DNA from: CAYFJO01 sp964343305
GTDB lineage: Bacteria > Planctomycetota > Planctomycetia > Pirellulales > Pirellulaceae
DNA length: 10,618 nt
NCBI GenBank assembly: GCA_964343305.1
Contig: CAYFJO010000382.1
Coordinates: 1-10,618 of the forward strand
Direction: 5' to 3'
Positions 5,562 to 10,618 of the stretch are shown piece after piece (positions within the stretch are counted from its first letter, which is position 1; each line of letters starts with the position of its first letter). Position numbers and translations under genes: made by a program. The notes beneath the pieces were generated by a model that was not told the DNA's origin, ran no database searches, and worked only from the letters and a program-made list of their open reading frames with translations.

Positions 5562-7202
5562 ATGATCGATTCCTGGTTGGTAGAGAAAATCGGCTGGACG
5601 TTGGTGCATTCAATTTGGCAAATCGCGCTTGTTGCCATTCTGTTTGCAATCGTGACGTCGCTGGTGAAACGTCGTTCCGCTGATGCCCGCTATCTCGCAG
5701 GTTGTCTTGCGCTGCTGGCGCTTGTGGTCACACCTGTGGCAACGTTTTTCGTGATGCCAACGCCCGATGCGCCATTGAATGTGGATGTCGTGCACAGTAC
5801 CAGCGTTCCGTCAACTGACCGAGCAAATGTCAATGAGTTGCCCATTGTCCAGCCACAGCAAGACACTGAGATAGCCGCTGCAATTGAGCAACAGAGCGGC
5901 GAGGTCGTCAATGGAAGCATGGAGTTTCCCGACTCAAGTGAAAGGGCGCGGACGTGGAATGAGCGTGTCGTCGAGAAGGTTCGCCCAATACTGCCCGTGC
6001 TTGTTGCGATTTGGCTTTGTGGGATTCTGCTCTTGTCACTGCGGCCAATCATCGGGCTTTACGCCGTGCGACGCTTGCGACAAGTTGGCCTGTCGGCCGT
6101 CAGTAATTCCATCGAAGAGATTCTGCGAACAACCGCGGCACGAATGAAGTTGCGGCGAAGCGTGGAGATCGCGCAATCCGCATTAGCGCAAGTGCCCGCG
6201 GTGGTTGGTTATTTTCGGCCACTCATTTTATTGCCTGCGTCGGCGGTCACCGGTTTAGGCCGCGAACAGTTTGAAGCGGTCATCGCGCACGAACTGGCTC
6301 ACGTGCGACGGCATGACTACCTGGTCAATCTGTTGCAAACCGCGATCGAGACCGTGTTGTTTTACCATCCGGCCGTGTGGTGGATTTCGCGACAAGTGCG
6401 GCGCGAACGCGAGAACTGTTGCGACGACATCGTTCTTCGCATTTGTGACGATGTGCAATACGCGAATGCCTTGGTTGCAGTTGAACAGTTGTGCGGCGCC
6501 GTTCCGCAGCCTGCGTTGTCGGCCAGAGGTGGATCACTTGTGCAGCGGATTCGTCGGATCATTGGCCGTCAATCGCCCGCGATGCACACACGCAATCCTT
6601 GGATAGCGTTCGCGTTGACGCTTTGTGTCGTCGTTCTCATCACACTTCCGATTGCGATCATCAATGCTGGCGATGATCAGCCGAATGACGCGACGGCGCC
6701 AACCGACGACTTTCCGAAACAAGTCGCCAATCAAATTGCTGAAGTGCTCGGTGCCACCAAACTGCCGTTCCTCAATGAAGAACGACTTAACTCAATTCAG
6801 GATGACTTTGAACAATTCGTCGCTGATCGACAACCTGAAGATTTGTCCGATGCGAGGAAGACGGCAATCTTGAAATCGATCGAACGAAATGGCGTGCAGC
6901 ATTTGATCAGCCTGGCGGAGTCCAGCGGAAACATCTACCAACCGAACCTTGCGTATCTGTCGCTTCCGGATGGAGTGTTGGTGCTGAAGTGGAAACTCGA
7001 CCTGGCGATGCGACGGGGTGAACTCAGCAATCAGCAGCGCGAGCGGCGAGACGAGCAACGAGCATGGATGCGGAAGTACGTAAAGGGCCGGCCAAAACCT
7101 ACTAAAGATGGGACGCATGACGAATCGTTGCAGCGGCTTGAAAAACGACTCGATGATCCGTTGTGCGTTGTGCGTTGTGCTCGACCGCCCGATGACGGAT
7201 GA
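5562..7202 (+). CDS. M56-family (BlaR1-like) membrane zinc protease, 5' part of a frameshifted gene
   Basis: As it stands, this frame encodes 546 residues. Membrane segments lie at ~18-35, ~44-65, ~142-165 and ~346-368. The cytoplasmic metalloprotease domain between the third and fourth has HELAHVRRHD (His243, Glu244, His247) and a downstream RERENCCDD with Glu284 as the likely third zinc ligand, the arrangement of BlaR1/MecR1. After the fourth segment the chain should be extracytoplasmic. It has no penicillin-binding sensor domain but an acidic, helical region. Out-of-frame residues (RCARPPDDG) precede the TGA at 7200, directly after a triple GTTGTGC. With one heptamer fewer the frame runs on into 7192-9111 and gives about 1180 residues. 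ATG 5562 is chosen over ATG 5556 because GGAG (5551-5554) is 7 nt from it and only 1 nt from the other. The expected role is sensing a signal and cleaving the BlaI-type repressor encoded upstream. Confidence 0.88.
   Translation: MIDSWLVEKIGWTLVHSIWQIALVAILFAIVTSLVKRRSADARYLAGCLALLALVVTPVATFFVMPTPDAPLNVDVVHSTSVPSTDRANVNELPIVQPQQDTEIAAAIEQQSGEVVNGSMEFPDSSERARTWNERVVEKVRPILPVLVAIWLCGILLLSLRPIIGLYAVRRLRQVGLSAVSNSIEEILRTTAARMKLRRSVEIAQSALAQVPAVVGYFRPLILLPASAVTGLGREQFEAVIAHELAHVRRHDYLVNLLQTAIETVLFYHPAVWWISRQVRRERENCCDDIVLRICDDVQYANALVAVEQLCGAVPQPALSARGGSLVQRIRRIIGRQSPAMHTRNPWIAFALTLCVVVLITLPIAIINAGDDQPNDATAPTDDFPKQVANQIAEVLGATKLPFLNEERLNSIQDDFEQFVADRQPEDLSDARKTAILKSIERNGVQHLISLAESSGNIYQPNLAYLSLPDGVLVLKWKLDLAMRRGELSNQQRERRDEQRAWMRKYVKGRPKPTKDGTHDESLQRLEKRLDDPLCVVRCARPPDDG
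7160..7180 (+). repeat. three perfect tandem copies of heptamer GTTGTGC at a frame break
   Basis: Three uninterrupted copies of GTTGTGC lie at 7160-7166, 7167-7173 and 7174-7180 inside coding sequence. Seven is not a multiple of three, so gain or loss of one copy changes the frame. With three copies the M56 frame stops at 7200; with two copies codons read DPLCVVLDRPMTDEQF and continue to 9111. Slipped-strand replication readily changes such repeats. Confidence 0.9.
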
Positions 7203-9111
7203 GCAGTTCTCCAAGTTCAAGTCAGAACTCAAATCGCTCAACCGCAATGTGCAGCTTCTCTTCGTGACGAGATTCATTGTACGTGCCGCGATGGAAGCTC
7301 ATTTTCCTGATGCCGTGGACTATGAACTTCCGTTCGACGACCAGGTCGGGGGCATCGGTGATGCGCACGGCTTCATTCATCTGGGATTCGTTTCCACGGC
7401 TCACTTTCGCGGCAACTTTGTTGGACTGAGAGATATCGAAACGTCGACTCGCGTGATTGATGCCAAGACGGGTGACATGCTGGTTGCTCAGTCCGGCATC
7501 AAGGACGCGCGTGAATTCAACACGTGGCTCGCTCGCGAAGGTCGAGGTGATGTCGGATTCGACGACGCCAAGGGTGGTGCTCTTTTCGCCGTGCGCGGCG
7601 CGAAGTTAGCACGATTGGCTGTAGAAACTTGGCATGAAGCCGATCAAGTCTCCGACGAACAATTGCATCGAGAGATTTCTGGCAGTGGAAAGCGGACCGT
7701 GCCGCTGGCCGAGGCACGTAAAGAATCTCGTGCTGCGCGAGGCCGTTGGCCGGGAATTTTTGTCGGCGTGCTAGGTGCGGAAGGCGATCTCGCGGTGCTG
7801 CAAGTGCTCGGTTTCGAAGGCGGTGGCGTTGAAACAGTGGTGCGGTCTCGCACCAAGCAGACGAAGGAGCAAACTCGTGCCAAGCTGAGCGAGGCAAGGG
7901 TGCGTGTGACGTACCGTTCGTTCATCAATCAACTGGCACGAGGCGATCTTAAAGCGGCCGTTCGGCGGGTCGACTTGTCTCAGCTTGGAGCGAACGACGC
8001 GAAGCGCAATCCTGAGGCGGTGCTCAAGGAATTCACCGCAGAATATGAAAAACGAATCGGAAAAGTCCAATCGCTCGCTGTGATCGAAGAGGTGGTTGTT
8101 GAGCATGGCTTCGCTGCAATACGTCCACGCTCCCAACGTGACGACGACACAACACTCTTGTATTTCATCCTGAAAAGGGATACGGACGGCTGGAAAATCT
8201 CGCAGATCGATGAGTGGCAGGGTGATAAGACACTCGCCGAGATTCTAGGTGTGTGGAAGGAGCGGCTACAAACGAAAGCCGATAAGAAGGACGAAACGAA
8301 GCCGAACCGCGATGATGAATTGAAGACAGAAGCGTCCTCTGACATTATTTCGGAGTACCTGCGTCTCGCGCATCCGCCGAGCGACCGGATTGGCGAATTC
8401 CGATCGAAACGTCTTCGGACGCTTGAGCGTCTCAAGTCGCATCCCGATACGGCGGTCGCTTCCGTCACAGGCGCATTGCCTAGAGCATCGGCGGCTCAAC
8501 GCGCTGAGTTGGCTGAAGTGCTGCGGTACTTTCCGTCGGACGAATCGGCCAAAGTTCTGATCAAATTGCTCGACGATCCCGAAGCTATTGTTCGCCAAAA
8601 CTCCGTCCACACGTTGAGGCGTTTTTCTCGCCGCCATGACAAGTATGGTTTCGTCCGCCAGCAGCGAGGCGAAGAAAAGAAACCACTTGTTGCTGGACTT
8701 GTCCCGCACTTGATTAAAGCCTCATCAGATCCTGATGCCACGGTTCGCATGTTTGCAATCTACGCACTGGCTGACTCGAAGAGCGACGAAGCAGTGCGGC
8801 GTCTCCGTGGCTGTCTAATGGATCCCGATGCGAAAAACCAACTCAAAGCCGCTTGTTTCCTCACCGAGTTTGGCGACTTCACAGGTGAGGACATCATCAA
8901 AGCTTCACTTTCTCGTTTGCGCGATCCGGACAATCCACTTCGGTTTCTCGACGCCGGCATGGTGATTGCATCGCTTCAACGCATCACGAAAAAAGATTTT
9001 GGCCCGATTCCCGTGCCGCCAGATCTGTTTTCGAACTTGGAACAAGCCGCTGCGACCAAGCGTCAGTTCGACGAATTGCTGGCAAAGTGGGATGAATTCT
9101 GTAACAAGTAG
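7192..9111 (+). CDS. C-terminal extracytoplasmic part of the M56 protein (NTF2-like and HEAT-like regions), out of frame with its 5' part
   Basis: The +1 frame is open from before 7108, but meaningful continuity with the M56 protein begins after the heptamer repeat, near the ATG at 7192 (MTDEQFSKFKSELKSL). From there it encodes 639 residues. The first ~230 are a mixed region with no family I recognise (GIGDAHGFIHLGFVS, GIFVGVLGAEGDLAVLQVLG). About 7905-8220 looks NTF2/SnoaL-like (VRVTYRSFINQLARGDL, ending DGWKISQIDEW). A charged Lys/Asp/Glu linker follows. About 8340-8960 contains HEAT-like helical repeats (ESAKVLIKLLDDPEAIVRQN, then DPDATVRMFAIYALADSKSD). No signal peptide or membrane segment is present, and no ribosome binding site precedes 7192, so it was probably made as the tail of the M56 protein. 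Separate translation by coupling to the stop at 7200-7202 is possible but unsupported. The tail probably senses or binds something outside the membrane. Confidence 0.75.
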   Translation: MTDEQFSKFKSELKSLNRNVQLLFVTRFIVRAAMEAHFPDAVDYELPFDDQVGGIGDAHGFIHLGFVSTAHFRGNFVGLRDIETSTRVIDAKTGDMLVAQSGIKDAREFNTWLAREGRGDVGFDDAKGGALFAVRGAKLARLAVETWHEADQVSDEQLHREISGSGKRTVPLAEARKESRAARGRWPGIFVGVLGAEGDLAVLQVLGFEGGGVETVVRSRTKQTKEQTRAKLSEARVRVTYRSFINQLARGDLKAAVRRVDLSQLGANDAKRNPEAVLKEFTAEYEKRIGKVQSLAVIEEVVVEHGFAAIRPRSQRDDDTTLLYFILKRDTDGWKISQIDEWQGDKTLAEILGVWKERLQTKADKKDETKPNRDDELKTEASSDIISEYLRLAHPPSDRIGEFRSKRLRTLERLKSHPDTAVASVTGALPRASAAQRAELAEVLRYFPSDESAKVLIKLLDDPEAIVRQNSVHTLRRFSRRHDKYGFVRQQRGEEKKPLVAGLVPHLIKASSDPDATVRMFAIYALADSKSDEAVRRLRGCLMDPDAKNQLKAACFLTEFGDFTGEDIIKASLSRLRDPDNPLRFLDAGMVIASLQRITKKDFGPIPVPPDLFSNLEQAAATKRQFDELLAKWDEFCNK

Positions 9112-9123
9112 AGTCGCAGCCCA

Positions 9124-9180
9124 GTAGGACGGGCACTCTTGCCTGTTAATGCCCACAATGGGCAAGAGTGCCCGTGCTAC
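9124..9180. repeat. long imperfect palindrome after the M56 gene
   Basis: ACGGGCACTCTTGCC (9129-9143) pairs perfectly with GGCAAGAGTGCCCGT (9161-9175). The outer GTAG (9124-9127) pairs with CTAC (9177-9180) across one mismatch, giving 19 pairs in 20. The loop itself contains a nested GCCCA-CAA-TGGGC (9151-9163) that competes with the main stem. It starts 12 nt after the stop codon and could end transcription, but no T-run follows. The form suits a dispersed REP/MITE-like element. I recall similar strings from planctomycete intergenic regions, but that is not checked. Confidence 0.8.
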
Positions 9181-9395
9181 GTCGGTCTGGTTAAACATTT
9201 CGGCTCGCGTAAGCTAGGCAATTGCGACTTGTCTAAGTATGTTTGATTGTGGAATGAAGGACCGCTTATGTTCCAAAATCGGACCATTGAACCATTTAGG
9301 ACGGTTGTGACACTCAAATTTGACCTAATCCATATATTTTTTGCTGCCAAGGTCACACTCACCCCCCCAGTTTGGGCCAATCCAAGGAACCGTGT
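9181..9395. other. leader region of the MoxR gene
   Basis: This stretch of 215 bp has no gene. An AT-rich patch (TATATTTTTT, 9333-9342) could include a -10, but no well-spaced -35 goes with it. TGACCT near 9321 and AGGTCA near 9350 flank that patch as 6-bp inverted arms and might be a regulator site. AAGGA (9383-9387) lies 8 nt before the ATG at 9396 and is the ribosome binding site. Confidence 0.45.
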
Positions 9396-10514
9396 ATGTC
9401 GACAGACCCATCCAGCAGTTCATTTCCAACGGGCGATGATCCCAATCCAACCGTTGACGCCGAAGTCGTGGAGGCCAAAATTGGCGACTCCGATGCGATT
9501 CAGAAGCTCGGTGAAGCTCGGCAGAAGATCACAAAACAGTTGTCAAGAATCATTGTCGGCCAAGAGGAGGTGATCGACGAGTTATTGATTTCGATGTTCA
9601 GCCGGGGCCATTGTTTGCTGGAAGGTGTGCCGGGATTGGCCAAGACTTTGATGATCAGCACCTTGTCGCGGACGTTGAGTTTGTCGTTCAGCCGAATTCA
9701 ATTTACCCCCGACTTGATGCCGTCGGACATCACAGGCACGGAGATCATCGAAGAGAATCGTACGACGGGTGCCCGTGAGCGACGGTTCCTCGAAGGTCCG
9801 TTGTTTTCGCACGTCATCCTGGCGGACGAAATCAATCGAACGCCGCCCAAGACGCAAGCCGCGTTGTTAGAAGCGATGCAGGAACGACAAGTCACTGTCG
9901 GACGCGTGCGACATCCTTTATCCGATCCGTTCTTTGTCTTGGCGACGCAGAACCCGATCGAGCAAGAGGGCACGTATCCGCTTCCGGAAGCGCAGCAAGA
10001 CCGGTTCATGTTCAAAGTGTTCGTCGACTATCCAAACTTCAATGACGAGTTTGAGATCGCCCGGCGAACGACCGCCACGCTGGATGACACGGTTGATTCC
10101 GTGCTGACTGGCGAGGAGATTCTTGAGTTGCAACAGATTGTTCGGGAAGTTCCCGTGACGGACCATGTGATTCGATTTGCTCTGTCGCTCGTTCGGCAGA
10201 CGCGCGTCGGTTCTCCGGGCGTGCCGGACTTCGTCGGAGAATTGATCAGTTGGGGAGCTGGCCCTCGTGCCGTTCAGTTTTTGATTCTCGGCGGCAAGGC
10301 CCGCGCTCTATTGAATGGTCGCACGCATGTCTCGACCGAGGACATTCAGGCATTGGCCCGCCCGGTGCTGCGACACCGAATCGTCGTCAACTTCGCCGCC
10401 GAAAGCGACGGCATCACACCCGACAACGTCGTCGATCGAATTGTTGCCGTGACTCCCACCAAGGAAGACGAACTTACAAGCGATGCCCGATTCCAGAAGA
10501 TTTTTGCATCCTGA
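9396..10514 (+). CDS. MoxR-family AAA+ ATPase
   Basis: The 372-residue cytoplasmic protein has a ~40-residue polar N-terminal extension, then IIVGQEEVIDELL (51-63), Walker A GVPGLAKT (77-84), the MoxR-typical QFTPDLMPSDITGT (102-115) and Walker B VILADEINR (140-148). Sensor 1 FVLATQNPIEQEGTYPLPEA and the arginine-containing AQQDRFMF follow, then a C-terminal lid domain to GRTHVSTEDIQALARPVLRHR. MoxR ATPases act as chaperones that assemble or activate partner proteins, commonly encoded beside DUF58 and von Willebrand factor A domain genes, and are linked to enzyme maturation and envelope stress. The overlapping DUF58 gene downstream fits that module. The ATG at 9396 is preferred over an in-frame TTG at 9372 because AAGGA lies 8 nt before it and conserved sequence starts well after it. 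Confidence 0.95.
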   Translation: MSTDPSSSSFPTGDDPNPTVDAEVVEAKIGDSDAIQKLGEARQKITKQLSRIIVGQEEVIDELLISMFSRGHCLLEGVPGLAKTLMISTLSRTLSLSFSRIQFTPDLMPSDITGTEIIEENRTTGARERRFLEGPLFSHVILADEINRTPPKTQAALLEAMQERQVTVGRVRHPLSDPFFVLATQNPIEQEGTYPLPEAQQDRFMFKVFVDYPNFNDEFEIARRTTATLDDTVDSVLTGEEILELQQIVREVPVTDHVIRFALSLVRQTRVGSPGVPDFVGELISWGAGPRAVQFLILGGKARALLNGRTHVSTEDIQALARPVLRHRIVVNFAAESDGITPDNVVDRIVAVTPTKEDELTSDARFQKIFAS

Positions 10515-10618
10515 CGCGATCAAGCGAATTGCACGACTTGACCTCCGGGCGCGCCACATCGTGGAAGGATTTCTGTCGGGAGCGCACCGCAGTCCATACT
10601 TTGGTCAGTCGGTTGAAT
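10483..10618 (+). CDS. DUF58 domain protein, 5' end only
   Basis: The frame from ATG 10483 stays open to the window end (45 codons) and reads MPDSRRFLHPDAIKRIARLD, then LRARHIVEGFLSGAHRSPYF, then GQSVE. The ELRAR/VVEGFLSG.HRSPY.G.S.E pattern is the N-terminus of the DUF58 family (MoxR-associated proteins with a von Willebrand A-like fold). It overlaps the end of the MoxR gene by 32 nt, which implies co-transcription and probably translational coupling. No good ribosome binding site precedes the ATG. The part that would hold the DUF58 core lies outside the window. Confidence 0.85.
   Translation, partial: MPDSRRFLHPDAIKRIARLDLRARHIVEGFLSGAHRSPYFGQSVE

Noticed and set aside
5562..9111. Two independent adjacent genes (M56 protease and HEAT-repeat protein)
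   Set aside because: Removing one heptamer copy joins the frames seamlessly, the second frame has no ribosome binding site, and the end of the first frame after the repeat is out of character. A single interrupted gene explains this better.

Overview
The window most likely comes from a planctomycete of the Pirellulales/Rhodopirellula type. The reasons are moderate G+C, several genes with weak or no Shine-Dalgarno sequence, a BlaI repressor next to an M56 (BlaR1-like) membrane protease with a long non-penicillin-binding C-terminal region, a MoxR-DUF58 pair, and large perfect intergenic inverted repeats. The assignment is an inference from gene content and style, because no marker gene is present.

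Layout. (1) 99-1187 (+) encodes a 362-residue protein of unrecognised family. Its C-terminal part carries a PD-(D/E)XK-like nuclease signature and its N-terminal domain has a conserved-looking GFGHEEWNF motif. (2) 1188-1399 lies between convergent genes and holds a run of short hairpins, one with the form of a terminator for the leftward genes. (3) 1400-2085 (-) is a two-gene unit: a universal stress protein followed by a 69-residue protein of unknown function. (4) 2346-2912 (+) encodes a lipoprotein. It converges, with an 18-bp gap, on (5) 2931-4556 (-), a secreted M14-type zinc carboxypeptidase. (6) 4557-5110 has no intact gene. It holds a remnant resembling the start of a sialate O-acetylesterase (SASA) gene, a perfect 15-bp inverted repeat, and a well-defined promoter with three operator-like sites spaced exactly 30 bp apart. 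(7) 5111-9111 (+) is the blaI-like repressor gene followed by an M56 protease gene whose reading frame is broken at a triple GTTGTGC heptamer; with two copies the gene would be one frame of about 1180 residues. (8) 9124-9180 is an imperfect palindromic repeat. (9) 9396-10618 (+) is a MoxR AAA+ ATPase gene and the start of an overlapping DUF58 gene that runs off the window.

How the parts may work together. The central system is a one-component relay. A BlaI-type repressor sits on its own promoter at operators whose middle copy fills the -35/-10 spacer. A membrane zinc protease with a large extracytoplasmic region (NTF2-like and HEAT-like segments in place of a beta-lactam sensor) would release it by proteolysis when it detects an unknown signal. 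The heptamer at 7160-7180 places the sensor region out of frame, so the system may be phase-variable, mutated, or affected by a sequencing error. MoxR-DUF58 belongs to a separate, widespread ATPase/partner module. The two neighbouring loci at the left, the nuclease-like gene and the stress-protein pair, have no evident link to it.
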